Made by a program: the position numbers and the translations under genes. 64,000 bases of DNA from an uncultured Sphingomonadaceae bacterium (GTDB lineage Bacteria; Pseudomonadota; Alphaproteobacteria; Sphingomonadales; Sphingomonadaceae), in assembly GCA_947499255.1 (NCBI GenBank), contig CANMNF010000003.1:413669-477668 (forward strand), read 5' to 3'. Shown here in pieces: positions 35,067 to 43,210 of the stretch (position 1 is its first letter; each line of letters opens with the position of its first letter). A model generated the notes under the pieces. It saw nothing but the letters and a program-made list of their open reading frames with translations, ran no database searches and was not told the origin of the DNA.

Positions 35067-35396
35067 TTATTCAGCTTTGGCGACCTGCTTTTCGGTCATC
35101 AATTGCTGCAATTCGCCAGCTTCATACATTTCCATCATGATGTCGCTGCCGCCGACGAATTCGCCTTTGACATAAAGCTGCGGAATGGTCGGCCAGTCGG
35201 AGAAGGTTTTGATGCCCTGACGCACGTCCATATCCTGCAACACGTCCACGCTTTCGAACGCGACCTGGCAATGATCGAGGATCGCCACAGCTTTGCTGGA
35301 AAAACCGCATTGCGGGAAGAGCGGGGTGCCCTTCATAAAAAGGACAACATCGCTGTCGCCCACGATTATGGAAATGCGTTCACTGGTATCGGCCAT
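35067..35396 (-). CDS. grxD: Monothiol glutaredoxin Grx4 (CGFS type)
   Basis: A 109-residue monothiol glutaredoxin with the CGFS motif at residues 30-33 (PQCGFSSKA), the WPTIPQLYV cis-Pro region and GGSDIMMEM. It binds a [2Fe-2S] cluster with glutathione and delivers or senses iron-sulfur clusters, often in complex with BolA. The bolA homologue is 33 bases upstream on the same strand. ATG 35396 is used; ATG 35408 would add four residues. Confidence 0.95.
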   Translation of the reverse strand: MADTSERISIIVGDSDVVLFMKGTPLFPQCGFSSKAVAILDHCQVAFESVDVLQDMDVRQGIKTFSDWPTIPQLYVKGEFVGGSDIMMEMYEAGELQQLMTEKQVAKAE

Positions 35397-35429
35397 TGGT
35401 CCCACCATCAGGTAATTTCTATGTAAAGG

Positions 35430-35663
35430 TCAGGTGGGAACAGATGTCTTGAGTTGCAAGGCATGCAGTTCACCACCCATGCGCCCGCCAAGCGCTTCAT
35501 ACACCATCTTGTGCTGCACAACGCGTGATTTGCCCACAAATTCAGCACTGCTGACATGGGCAAGGTAATGATCGCCATCATCCACCAATGCCTCAATCGT
35601 TACCGCTGCATCGGGCAGGGCAGCTTTGATCAAAGCTTCAATGTCCGCTGCTGGCATAGGCAT
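35430..35663 (-). CDS. bolA: BolA-family protein
   Basis: A 77-residue BolA-fold protein, the partner of monothiol glutaredoxins in iron-sulfur regulation. It shows the family elements DDGDHYLAHVSS, the basic helix KSRVVQHKMVYEAL and the His/Leu at the C-terminus (GELHALQLKT). It lies between grxD and the zeta-inhibitor gene with 4 and 33 bases of spacing, so the three are probably co-transcribed. Confidence 0.93.
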   Translation of the reverse strand: MPMPAADIEALIKAALPDAAVTIEALVDDGDHYLAHVSSAEFVGKSRVVQHKMVYEALGGRMGGELHALQLKTSVPT

Positions 35664-35667
35664 GGCG

Positions 35668-35991
35668 TCAGGACTCGCTCATCAACTGACGCTTGGCTTC
35701 GATAGCTTTTTCTATCAGCTTTGCGCGCACGGTGGCTTCATCGATATTGGTGTCTGCTTGCGTGAGATCACCCAGCACTTTGCGGATCACATCTTCATCG
35801 CCAGCTTCTTCGAAATCGGCCTGTACGACCTCTTTCTTATATGCCTCGGTTTCTTCCGGGGTTAGCTTCATTTCACCCGCTGCCCATTCGCCAAGGAGCC
35901 GATTGCGGCGCGCTGCGACGCGGAAAGCGGTTTCCTCATCCATCGCGAACTTGGCTTCTTCGGCTTTTTCGCGATCTTTGAAATCGGTCAT
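35668..35991 (-). CDS. DUF1476 protein, F1FO-ATPase inhibitor zeta subunit
   Basis: A 107-residue member of DUF1476, the alphaproteobacterial zeta subunit that blocks reverse (ATP-hydrolysing) rotation of F1. The N-terminus MTDFKDREKAEEAKFAMDEE is the inhibitory helix region, and the four-helix body is rich in Glu, Ala and Lys. The family is limited to Alphaproteobacteria and helps place the organism. It stands 57 bases after leuD and before bolA. Confidence 0.93.
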   Translation of the reverse strand: MTDFKDREKAEEAKFAMDEETAFRVAARRNRLLGEWAAGEMKLTPEETEAYKKEVVQADFEEAGDEDVIRKVLGDLTQADTNIDEATVRAKLIEKAIEAKRQLMSES

Positions 35992-36048
35992 GGGGCGAAT
36001 CCTTTGAACGTTAAATTGGGCTTGAGTGCGGCGATAAGCGCGGTTGGC

Positions 36049-36651
36049 TTAGGCCGCAATGCCGTTTCCATGCGCCATCCAAGGTCTGTCGTTGGCCATC
36101 TTGCTTTCATAACCTGCAATTTGCTCATCGCGCATCAAGGTGAGGCCCACTTCATCCAGCCCATTGAGCAGGCAGTGCCGACGAAATTCGTCCAGTTCAA
36201 ACGTGAAGCGATCTTGAAATGGCGTGGTGACCGTTTGCGTTTCCAGATCAATGGAGATCGGATCGGTTTGCGCCACTTCCATCAAACGGTCGATTACATC
36301 CTGCGGTACGGCCACCGTCAGAATACCGTTTTTAAACGCGTTGCCGGAAAAAATGTCGGAAAAGCTGGGTGCGATCACCGCACGAATGCCCAGATCAAGC
36401 AAGGCCCATGCAGCATGTTCACGGCTGGAGCCGCACCCAAAATTATCGCCCGCGATCAAGATGGGAGAACCGGAGAACGCTTCGCTATCGAAGATATTCT
36501 CAGGGTCTTTGCGCAAAGCTTCAAACGCACCTGCGCCAAGGCCTTCACGTGTGATCGTTTTCAACCAATGGCCAGGAATAATCACATCGGTATCGATGTT
36601 TTTGCGGCCAAAGGGGATTGCACGCCCTTCAACCTTGGAAAGGGCTTCCAT
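36049..36651 (-). CDS. leuD: 3-Isopropylmalate dehydratase small subunit
   Basis: A 200-residue small subunit. [24 protein letters not shown] is the N-terminal signature, [17 protein letters not shown] the substrate-loop motif and [18 protein letters not shown] the core. It forms the leucine-pathway isomerase with LeuC. The start is ATG 36651, overlapping the TGA of the 59-aa ORF as TGATG; the ORF could be extended only through a TTG. Confidence 0.96.
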   Translation of the reverse strand: MEALSKVEGRAIPFGRKNIDTDVIIPGHWLKTITREGLGAGAFEALRKDPENIFDSEAFSGSPILIAGDNFGCGSSREHAAWALLDLGIRAVIAPSFSDIFSGNAFKNGILTVAVPQDVIDRLMEVAQTDPISIDLETQTVTTPFQDRFTFELDEFRRHCLLNGLDEVGLTLMRDEQIAGYESKMANDRPWMAHGNGIAA

Positions 36652-36830
36652 CAATCAGACTCCGGTTTCTCGCCGCCGGGAATATAAGGCAGCTGGGTGG
36701 GTTTGTTCGCCTTGTTACGGCGTTTGTTGGCGAAGATCAGTGCAGCAGCGATGGCCGCTGAACCAATAGCAGCGCCTGCGATTGTCGCTTTGCCACCGGG
36801 GATGCGTTTCTTGTTCGTTTCATCAGTCAT
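36651..36830 (-). CDS. 59-residue hypothetical membrane protein between leuC and leuD
   Basis: A small ORF of 59 residues with a basic N-terminus ([14 protein letters not shown]), one helix of Ala, Ile and Gly (about 14-34, [19 protein letters not shown]), then [10 protein letters not shown] and a Pro-rich, acidic tail. It reads like a single-pass membrane protein with a cytosolic basic anchor. Its TGA overlaps the leuD start, so it is translated from the leucine operon. I know no function; its place between the two subunits of one enzyme is unusual. Confidence 0.65.
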   Translation of the reverse strand: MTDETNKKRIPGGKATIAGAAIGSAAIAAALIFANKRRNKANKPTQLPYIPGGEKPESD

Positions 36831-36892
36831 GATAGTGCAATGCGCATCGCTTCGGCTTGTTTCAAAAAAATCGTAATGTAATTGTGGACTGC

Positions 36893-38326
36893 CTAAGCCG
36901 GCTCATCCACCAATTCGCGCACATCGGCCAATCGTCCGGTCACAGCAGCGGCTGCAGCCATGGCAGGGGAGACAAGATGCGTGCGGGCGCCGGGACCCTG
37001 ACGGCCAACGAAATTGCGGTTGGAAGTGGATGCGGAACGCTCTCCCGGGGGTACCTTATCAGGGTTCATACCAAGACAGGCCGAGCAACCCGGCTCCCGC
37101 CATTCAAGCCCTGCTTCTGTAAAGATCTTGTCCAGCCCTTCAGCCTCTGCCTGCATCTTCACAAGGCCAGAGCCGGGCACAATGATGCCCCATTTGATGT
37201 TAGGGTGCACTTTGCGGCCTTTCAAAACCTCGGCAGCAGCGCGCAAATCTTCGATGCGACTATTGGTGCATGAACCGATAAAGATGTTTTGCACCTCAAT
37301 GCTGTCAATCTTCTGGCCCGGCTCCAGACCCATATATTCAAGGCTTGCTCGGGCTGCTTCCTGCTTGGAGCGATCGGCAAAACTTTCCGGATGCGGAACA
37401 ACGCCGCCAATCGCCACGGTGTCCTCCGGGCTGGTGCCCCATGTCACCGTAGGCTCGATCTCAGAAGCATCGATGACGACCGATTTATCAAACACCGCGC
37501 CATCATCGGTTTTGAGCGTGCGCCAATAGACGACAGCTGCTTCCCAATCGGCACCTTTGGGCGCCATCGGGCGACCTTTGATATAAGCAAAGGTGGTTTC
37601 ATCAGGCGCAATCAGACCAGCCCGCGCGCCTGCCTCGATGCTCATATTGCACACGGTCAGACGTGCCTCGATGCTCATCTCTTCGAACACTTTTCCGCGA
37701 TATTCGATCACATGGCCGGTGCCGCCTGCAGTGCCGATTGTACCGATAATGTGGAGGATCAAATCTTTTGCGGTAACGCCGGGGCCAAGGTCGCCTTCGA
37801 CGCGCACTTCCATCGATTTGGACTGGCGCAGCATCAGCGTTTGCGTGGCGAGGACATGTTCTGTCTCACTCGACCCGATGCCAAAGGCAAGGGCGCCCAG
37901 GCCGCCATGCGCGGCCGTATGCGAATCGCCGCAGACAATTGTTGCACCTGGCAAAGAGAAGCCCTGTTCCGGCCCGACCACATGCACAATGCCTTGTTCC
38001 GGCGCGGTCGCATCAAAATAAGGAATGCCAAAATCAGCGACATTCTTTTCCAAAGCGGCCAATTGTGCAGCGCTTTGTGCATCTTCGATAGGCAGGCGAT
38101 GGCCATCGGCATCAACGCGCGGCGTGGTGGGCAGATTGTGGTCTGGCACGGCCAGCGTAAGATCTGGCCGTCGCACTTTGCGCCCCGCCATACGCAGCGA
38201 TTCAAACGCCTGCGGAGAGGTGACTTCATGCGTCAGATGCCGGTCAATAAAGATGAGGCAGGTACCATCATCTTTTTGTTCAACGATGTGCGCGTTCCAG
38301 ATTTTTTCGTAGAGAGTTTTTGCCAT
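36893..38326 (-). CDS. leuC: 3-Isopropylmalate dehydratase large subunit
   Basis: A 477-residue aconitase-family protein. The cluster ligands lie in [15 protein letters not shown] and [35 protein letters not shown] and [10 protein letters not shown] are other conserved blocks. It isomerises 2-isopropylmalate to 3-isopropylmalate with LeuD. ATG 38326 (MAKTLYEKI) is the family start; the ORF continues 24 codons upstream without homology. The leader between 38326 and 38455 separates it from the divergent thioesterase. Confidence 0.97.
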   Translation of the reverse strand: MAKTLYEKIWNAHIVEQKDDGTCLIFIDRHLTHEVTSPQAFESLRMAGRKVRRPDLTLAVPDHNLPTTPRVDADGHRLPIEDAQSAAQLAALEKNVADFGIPYFDATAPEQGIVHVVGPEQGFSLPGATIVCGDSHTAAHGGLGALAFGIGSSETEHVLATQTLMLRQSKSMEVRVEGDLGPGVTAKDLILHIIGTIGTAGGTGHVIEYRGKVFEEMSIEARLTVCNMSIEAGARAGLIAPDETTFAYIKGRPMAPKGADWEAAVVYWRTLKTDDGAVFDKSVVIDASEIEPTVTWGTSPEDTVAIGGVVPHPESFADRSKQEAARASLEYMGLEPGQKIDSIEVQNIFIGSCTNSRIEDLRAAAEVLKGRKVHPNIKWGIIVPGSGLVKMQAEAEGLDKIFTEAGLEWREPGCSACLGMNPDKVPPGERSASTSNRNFVGRQGPGARTHLVSPAMAAAAAVTGRLADVRELVDEPA

Positions 38327-38454
38327 AATGGCCGCCCGATAGCGTGCCTGACGGTATTCGCCAACATTGGTAGTGATTTCCTCACCTGTCGACTTCACCT
38401 TTATGGCAATCGATGCTAATTAACACATATGTAAACAAAGAGTATGGCTGTCCC

Positions 38455-38925
38455 ATGAGTACCGATTCCCTCCAAAGCCAGAAACCGGCCTTCACCCAGA
38501 AACCGGCTTTCACCATGCCTATTCGCATTCTTGCTGAAGATATTGATTTCATGGGGCATGTGAACAATGCCCGTTATTTGGGATGGGTGCAGGATGTGGT
38601 GCTGGCCCATTGGCAAAAACTCGCCCCCGCAGAAGAGGTGGCGAGCAAAGCCTGGGTCGCGCTCAAACATGAGATCACCTATCGCAAGCCTGCCTTTCTG
38701 GATGACGAGGTAATTGCCGAAACCATGCTGGAGAAGGTCAAAGGCGCGCGTTCGTTTTACAATACCGTGATCCGCCGCGGTGAAGAAGTGCTCGCCGAGG
38801 TGCAAAGCATGTGGTGCTGCATCGACAGCGATACGCTACGCCCGGCCCGCATCAGCTTGGATGTGGCGGAAAAGTATTTTGGTTTGACAGGCAAAGGGGC
38901 GGGTGAACCACCCCTGACCAAATAG
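38455..38925 (+). CDS. Acyl-CoA thioesterase (4-hydroxybenzoyl-CoA thioesterase/YbgC-like hot-dog)
   Basis: A 156-residue hot-dog thioesterase. DIDFMGHVNNARYLGW carries the catalytic Asp in the helix motif of the YbgC/FcbC group. HEITYRKPAFLDDEV and GEEVLAEVQSMWCCID match strands of the fold. The first 20 residues contain an exact duplication QKPAFT-QKPAFT (bases about 38478-38513), absent from the core fold. The start ATG 38455 is one of two options. It is divergent from leuC and precedes crtZ by 44 bases. Confidence 0.85.
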   Translation: MSTDSLQSQKPAFTQKPAFTMPIRILAEDIDFMGHVNNARYLGWVQDVVLAHWQKLAPAEEVASKAWVALKHEITYRKPAFLDDEVIAETMLEKVKGARSFYNTVIRRGEEVLAEVQSMWCCIDSDTLRPARISLDVAEKYFGLTGKGAGEPPLTK

Positions 38926-38969
38926 AGGCCTTTGCGCGGCATGGGATGAGCGGCTATATACCTCTAACA

Positions 38970-39491
38970 ATGACTGACATCCTCATCCCTCTTCTGATTA
39001 TCGTCGCTACTATCCTCGCGATGGAGTTTGTCGCGTGGTCCAGCCACAAATACATCATGCATGGATTTGGCTGGGCATGGCATCGCGATCATCATGAGCC
39101 GCATAATAACATGCTGGAAAAGAACGATCTTTATGGCGTGGTGGGCGCTGTGATGAGTATGTCGATGTTTGCGCTTGGCTCATCGGTTGTCTTGGGCGAT
39201 GCGGCATGGCCTCCGGCCACATGGATCGGTTTTGGCATTTTGGGATATGGCATCATTTACACACTGATCCACGATGGGCTGGTGCATCAACGCTATTTCC
39301 GCTGGGTTCCGAAAAGTGGCTATACCAAGCGGCTGGTGCAGGCGCACAAGCTGCATCATGCCACTGTTGGTAAAGAAGGCGGGGTAAGCTTTGGGTTCAT
39401 CTTCGCCGAAGATCCCGCCAAGTTGAAAGCGGAACTCAAACGGCAGCGCGAAGCAGGCATTGCCGTTGTTCGCGATAGTGCGGGCGCCTAG
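38970..39491 (+). CDS. crtZ: Beta-carotene hydroxylase
   Basis: A 173-residue diiron membrane hydroxylase of the CrtZ family, adding 3- and 3'-hydroxyls to beta-ionone rings (zeaxanthin and derived pigments). The histidine clusters HKYIMH, HRDHHEPH, HDGLVHQRY and HKLHHA are complete. Four hydrophobic helices are visible. ATG 38970 begins the expected helix; the earlier in-frame start at 38946 is less likely. Its TAG shares the CTAG at 39488-39491 with the stop of the opposing DUF3422 gene. Confidence 0.95.
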   Translation: MTDILIPLLIIVATILAMEFVAWSSHKYIMHGFGWAWHRDHHEPHNNMLEKNDLYGVVGAVMSMSMFALGSSVVLGDAAWPPATWIGFGILGYGIIYTLIHDGLVHQRYFRWVPKSGYTKRLVQAHKLHHATVGKEGGVSFGFIFAEDPAKLKAELKRQREAGIAVVRDSAGA

Positions 39492-40768
39492 TCGCCGCCA
39501 TCCGCCTCTTTGTCGAGCAAGCGCACTTTCAATGCGCGAATGACCAGCCAGATAACGATTACAGTCGGCAAGGCGATAACCGCCAGGATGATATCAGCGT
39601 CGACGCTGGGCCAGATTTCTTGCGCGCCTTTCAACCCATAAGCCACCAGGCCAAGCAGATAATAACTCAGCGCGACGACAGATAAGCCTTCGACCAGTTG
39701 CTGTAATCGCAATTGCATCCGCGCGCTTTCATCCATCGATCGCAGCAACCGCGCGTTCTGGTTCTCGATTCGAGTGTTGATGCGAGCGCGCAGCAAGCTG
39801 GCCAGCCGTTCAGCCCGCGCCGATTGGTTCGCAACACGCTCTGTCACCGAAGCGCATGTGCGGATGGCGGGGAGAAAACGGCGCTCGGTAAAGTCAGCCA
39901 GCGACATAAACCCATCAATCGGCTTCACATTGAGCTTTTCCAACCGTTCACGCACCAATTGCGCATAGGCGGCTGTCGCGCTCATGCGATAATCTATTTC
40001 GCTATCGATGGCGCTCAATTCCATGCTGAGCGATGAAAGCTCTTCCAGTAGCGCATCATCTGTTGTGGCATTGCCTGCAACACGCTGCGACAGTTGCGAA
40101 ACGCGCACTCCCACCGCATCGAGCCGCGGCCATGCCGCTTGCGCCACTGGCAGGCCGATCAGCGCGCGATTGCGATAATTGCCCAGCTCTTGCAGACGTT
40201 GCACATACCGCGTCAAATCGCGCATATCAGTACCATTGGCTGCGACCAGAAGCTTGCCATAACCATCCGCGCGCAAACGAAAATCTCCCCACATCCGCAC
40301 CTTGTCGCCAAAGTGGCAGGAAATGAGTTCAGAACGTGTGAAATCGAGTTTTGGCAGAAGCTTTTGTGCCGCTTTGTCATCACGCACCATTTGAATGCGT
40401 GTGGCGCGTTGAACGTGACCTGGAAGCCCTTGCGCCCATGCGACCATTTTTTCGACAATTTCGGGCTGAGTTGCGACATTGATCCCGTCAGCGTCCAACC
40501 CATCGAAAAACAAGGCGACCGAGCTGCCTTCGCTATGGCGTTCCCATGCAATTTGAACGCCGGGAGCGATTTCACCAGAGCGATGACGTGTGCCTATACT
40601 AAGGCCTTGGGACGTGGGCAATTCAGCGAGCTTGCGACCTTCTTCCTCGCGTTCTTCCGGCTCCAGGCTAAGCACCCATTGGATGATCAGCGAAGGGACG
40701 CTAAGCACCGGCCAGCGGCGCAAATGCATCTCGGATACGACCTGACGGCGCAGTTCATGTTCTTGCAT
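39488..40768 (-). CDS. DUF3422 family membrane protein
   Basis: A 426-residue DUF3422 protein: a large soluble N-terminal region (HLRRWPVLSVPSLIIQWVLSLE, RLGTRHRSGEI-like block), a coiled coil (about 270-350) and two C-terminal helices near 360-420. Family function is not known; homologues often occur in alphaproteobacteria. ATG 40768 (MQEHEL) is used, the first M of the longer frame being a GTG. It converges with crtZ with fully shared stop-codon DNA. Confidence 0.88.
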   Translation of the reverse strand: MQEHELRRQVVSEMHLRRWPVLSVPSLIIQWVLSLEPEEREEEGRKLAELPTSQGLSIGTRHRSGEIAPGVQIAWERHSEGSSVALFFDGLDADGINVATQPEIVEKMVAWAQGLPGHVQRATRIQMVRDDKAAQKLLPKLDFTRSELISCHFGDKVRMWGDFRLRADGYGKLLVAANGTDMRDLTRYVQRLQELGNYRNRALIGLPVAQAAWPRLDAVGVRVSQLSQRVAGNATTDDALLEELSSLSMELSAIDSEIDYRMSATAAYAQLVRERLEKLNVKPIDGFMSLADFTERRFLPAIRTCASVTERVANQSARAERLASLLRARINTRIENQNARLLRSMDESARMQLRLQQLVEGLSVVALSYYLLGLVAYGLKGAQEIWPSVDADIILAVIALPTVIVIWLVIRALKVRLLDKEADGGD

Positions 40769-40843
40769 CACGGCTCCTCAAAGCCGACCCGCATTAAGCT
40801 ATGTCAGGTGCGTTGCGCGTCTGCAATACCGTGATCGCCGCAC

Positions 40844-41002
40844 TCAACGGGCATAGTTTACATACAAGCCATGGATGAGGCCGGGAACAAACAGAATCAG
40901 CGTCAAGATCAGATTGATGAGGAAGGTGCCGCCAATCCCGTGCTTAAGCGCTACGCCAAGCGGCGGAAGCAGAACGGTGGCGATTAAGGTAATGATACTC
41001 AT
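40844..41002 (-). CDS. YqaE/Pmp3-like small membrane peptide
   Basis: A 52-residue ORF too short for most gene finders: MSIITLIATVLLPPLGVALKHG, a short loop, then INLILTLILFVPGLIHGLYVNY. The pattern of two hydrophobic helices with a PPLGV turn is the Pmp3/YqaE signature (stress-linked membrane peptides). It lies leftward of sufE in the same direction as the psp operon but 91 bases from it, so it may be a separate unit. The ATG is at 41002 and the TGA at 40844-40846. Confidence 0.85.
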   Translation of the reverse strand: MSIITLIATVLLPPLGVALKHGIGGTFLINLILTLILFVPGLIHGLYVNYAR

Positions 41003-41092
41003 AATAAATTTGGTCCTGTAAAAGGCTATCTAATTTACACAACCAATGCGCCGCAGGACATTACGGTTCCAAGATCATCACAGCATGGCGAC

Positions 41093-41500
41093 TTAAGAGG
41101 CGTTGATCCGGGCCGCGTGATCTTTAACCAAACCGATCATATTGGGCACACCTTGCGTCCGGTTGGAGCTGAGCTGATTGGACAGATCGAAAGGCGCGAG
41201 CGTCTGGGCAATATCCAATGTGGCCACGTCAGCTGCAGGTTGATCCTGCACCGCTGCGATCACCAGTGCGACAATGCCTTTGGTAATTGCTGCATTGCTA
41301 TCTGCCAAAAAGTGCAGTTTTTCGCCATCCCCTGTGGGATAGACCCAAACTTGCGCGGAACACCCGCGCACCAATGTCGCATCGGTTTTTAACGCATCAG
41401 GCATCGGTTCAAGCTCTCGCCCAAGCTCGATCAGCAGGCGATAACGTTCATCGCCTTCGAGGAATTCGTATTCATCCTGGATGTCTTCAAGTGTGCGCAT
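41093..41500 (-). CDS. sufE: SufE-family sulfur acceptor protein
   Basis: A 135-residue SufE protein that accepts persulfide from the SufS desulfurase. IQDEYEFLEGDERYRLLIELG is the N-terminal signature, and the acceptor Cys is in LVRGCSAQVWV (about residue 47). NMIGLVKDHAARI ends the fold. It is downstream of the psp genes and leftward, with 25 bases between it and the small ORF at 41525, so it may be transcribed with them. No sufBCDS genes are nearby. Confidence 0.93.
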   Translation of the reverse strand: MRTLEDIQDEYEFLEGDERYRLLIELGRELEPMPDALKTDATLVRGCSAQVWVYPTGDGEKLHFLADSNAAITKGIVALVIAAVQDQPAADVATLDIAQTLAPFDLSNQLSSNRTQGVPNMIGLVKDHAARINAS

Positions 41501-41524
41501 GACAGCGTATCTAGGGATTGCAGG

Positions 41525-41776
41525 CTAAAGGTCCACCCCATTGGCAATCGCTTCAAGCTTGCGGATGCGTTCTTTAAGGTCTGCAATTTCAATTCGTGCA
41601 GCGCCTTCGCGCGATCCGCCTTCGATTTCGCGGGCACCCAAATGGCCGTTGCCAAGCCGCATTTCCAGCTCACGGTTTTTCAGTGCCAACCAGCCTTGCC
41701 ATGCCTGCAAAGTGGCCGCCGCCAAAATTGCGAGGCCAAGAAGCGCGCTCGCGGCGAGTATCAATTCGATGGACAT
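41525..41776 (-). CDS. Small membrane/coiled-coil protein of the psp cluster (I)
   Basis: An 83-residue protein: one N-terminal transmembrane helix (about 4-24, ILAASALLGLAILAAATL), then a basic amphipathic segment and a C-terminal coiled coil (IEIADLKERIRKLEAIANG). It shares the helix-then-coil plan of the next two genes. Function unknown. The preceding codon in frame is GTG, and ATG 41776 is preferred. It lies in line with the psp genes, 45 bases past its neighbour. Confidence 0.75.
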   Translation of the reverse strand: MSIELILAASALLGLAILAAATLQAWQGWLALKNRELEMRLGNGHLGAREIEGGSREGAARIEIADLKERIRKLEAIANGVDL

Positions 41777-41820
41777 CACAATAGGCCTCCTTCCTTGGTA
41801 AAATGCTTAGTTACAGTGCG

Positions 41821-42087
41821 TTAGTCTTTGCGCAGCTCGTCTATTTCGCGCGATATGCGCTTGGCTTCACGATCTTCGGTGGCGATCTTTTCCAGAACCG
41901 CGATCCGTTCGCGCATCTGTTCAACTTCGTTTTCCAACTCGGCTTCGCGCGGACTTGGGCCTGCGGGGCCAACAGGGTTGCCATCGGCATCGGTGGCATG
42001 GCCGCTCATCGCATTATAGCGGGAGCGCAGCACTCCGCCGCCAATCACCAGCATAACAATCAAAACAATCGCAATCGGCCAGCTCAT
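41821..42087 (-). CDS. Small membrane/coiled-coil protein of the psp cluster (II)
   Basis: An 88-residue protein: MSWPIAIVLIVMLVIGGGVL as a single transmembrane helix, a short linker with Pro/Gly, then a coiled coil (REAELENEVEQMRERIAVLEKI) ending in a charged tail SREIDELRKD. The MRERIAVLEKIATE pattern is the same as in PspB-like and PspC-tail segments. I place it as an unnamed PspB-like accessory. It sits between genes I and III with 80 and 45 base gaps. Confidence 0.75.
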   Translation of the reverse strand: MSWPIAIVLIVMLVIGGGVLRSRYNAMSGHATDADGNPVGPAGPSPREAELENEVEQMRERIAVLEKIATEDREAKRISREIDELRKD

Positions 42088-42166
42088 GAAGGGTTCTCCC
42101 GTCTATCGGCCAGCGTATCGATATCCGGCACGATTTTGGCGATCTCAACATCGGGGCTGACACAAA

Positions 42167-42502
42167 TCATAATGCGCGCTCTTTGCTCTGCATATTCAGT
42201 GGAACGCCGCTGTCCTGTTCTTCGCTTTTGTCCTGGAGTTCAACGCTGCGAGTATCGCGCAATGCCTCAATCTGCGTGGCAACATCATATCCGCGATCGG
42301 TGACAATGCGTTCCAGCACGCGGACACGGTCTTCCAGCTCTTGCACATGTGCCGAATATTGCGCGGCTTTTTCTGCCGTTGCATGGGCGGTGGTCTTGAT
42401 CTGCATTTCGGCAATCTTCTGCCTGTGCTTTGACCAAATGGCCATAATCGGGATCGACAAGGCCATTACGGGAACGACAAATCCTATCATCCAAGGTTCC
42501 AT
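42167..42502 (-). CDS. Small membrane/coiled-coil protein of the psp cluster (III)
   Basis: A 111-residue protein: MEPWMIGFVVPVMALSIPIMAIW is a transmembrane helix, followed by a basic turn (SKHRQKIAEM) and a long coiled coil with HVQELEDRVRVLERIVTDRG, near the PspB signature EDRVRVLERI. It looks like a second, longer PspB-type protein. It begins 29 bases after the pspC stop, in line with the psp operon. ATG 42502 is used; the frame upstream of it is an antisense shadow. Confidence 0.78.
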   Translation of the reverse strand: MEPWMIGFVVPVMALSIPIMAIWSKHRQKIAEMQIKTTAHATAEKAAQYSAHVQELEDRVRVLERIVTDRGYDVATQIEALRDTRSVELQDKSEEQDSGVPLNMQSKERAL

Positions 42503-42531
42503 AACTTCCCCCTTTTTATACTTACGCTCGA

Positions 42532-42912
42532 TCAGCGCAGACGGTCGATCTCTGCCGAAAGGCGCGGATTGCTGTTCACATAATAGGTTTCGACATCGGA
42601 CAGGCGCCGGTCGACATCTTTCATCCGGGCGCGGATTTCTCGCGCCGTACGCTTGGGGCTTTGGCGAACGCCTTGCCAATATTGCGTTTCTTCCTTGTCA
42701 GCCGAGTAGAGGTGTGGCGGCTTTTTGTTGAGCAGAAAGCCCATTACGAGATAGACGAGAAACACACCGCCTGATGTGAGAAACAATGCGCCGATCGTTA
42801 GCAAACGTACCCACAGGACATTCACGCCTGTATAGTCAGCAATACCCGAGCACACGCCCATAATTTTTGCGTTTTGCTTGTCGCGATAAAGTGTGGTGCG
42901 CGGCGTGTTCAT
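42532..42912 (-). CDS. pspC: Phage-shock protein PspC
   Basis: A 126-residue PspC protein: LYRDKQNAKIMGVCSGIADYTGVNVLWVR, followed by a hydrophobic helix (LLTIGALFLTSGGVFLVYLVMG) and a cytosolic tail of 55 residues with a coiled-coil part (KDVDRRLSDVETYYV). It senses or transmits envelope stress to PspA. The start overlaps pspB by 4 bases. A small stand-alone PspC (31764-31973) is its paralogue in this window. Confidence 0.93.
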   Translation of the reverse strand: MNTPRTTLYRDKQNAKIMGVCSGIADYTGVNVLWVRLLTIGALFLTSGGVFLVYLVMGFLLNKKPPHLYSADKEETQYWQGVRQSPKRTAREIRARMKDVDRRLSDVETYYVNSNPRLSAEIDRLR

Positions 42913-43208
42913 TTTGCTTCCCTCTTTTTCTCGGCGAGCAATTCTTCCAGCTCGCGCAGCGGTACATTGTCGATGGCCCGATCGTGTTGAATGCGAGCGG
43001 TTTTGAAGTCGGGATTATCAGCGGAAACAAGCCGCTCGACAGTATCCATCCGCTCGTCCAGCCGCTTGGCGAGGCCATACAGCTCTTCCAGCAGATGCTC
43101 ATCATCGGGCGTCATCGTGGCAGCGGTTTTCCACTTGGTGATATAGTGGAGGATCAACCACGGCAGTCCGATGAATATCGATGGTATGATGATCATTTCA
43201 GCTTCCAC
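42909..43208 (-). CDS. pspB: Phage-shock protein PspB
   Basis: A 99-residue PspB: an N-terminal helix (about 5-22, MIIIPSIFIGLPWLILHYI), a short basic connector and a coiled coil with LYGLAKRLDERMDTVERLVSAD. The start is a GTG at 43208 with the strong Shine-Dalgarno GAGGGGG eight bases away; an ATG at 43196 has poor spacing. The last codons overlap pspC by 4 bases. Together with PspC it is the inner-membrane sensor pair. Confidence 0.9.
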   Translation of the reverse strand: MEAEMIIIPSIFIGLPWLILHYITKWKTAATMTPDDEHLLEELYGLAKRLDERMDTVERLVSADNPDFKTARIQHDRAIDNVPLRELEELLAEKKREAK

Positions 43209-43210
43209 AA

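Noticed and set aside
37289..38419. Plus-strand frame opposite leuC
   Set aside because: Shadow of leuC; no ribosome-binding site and composition unlike a real protein.
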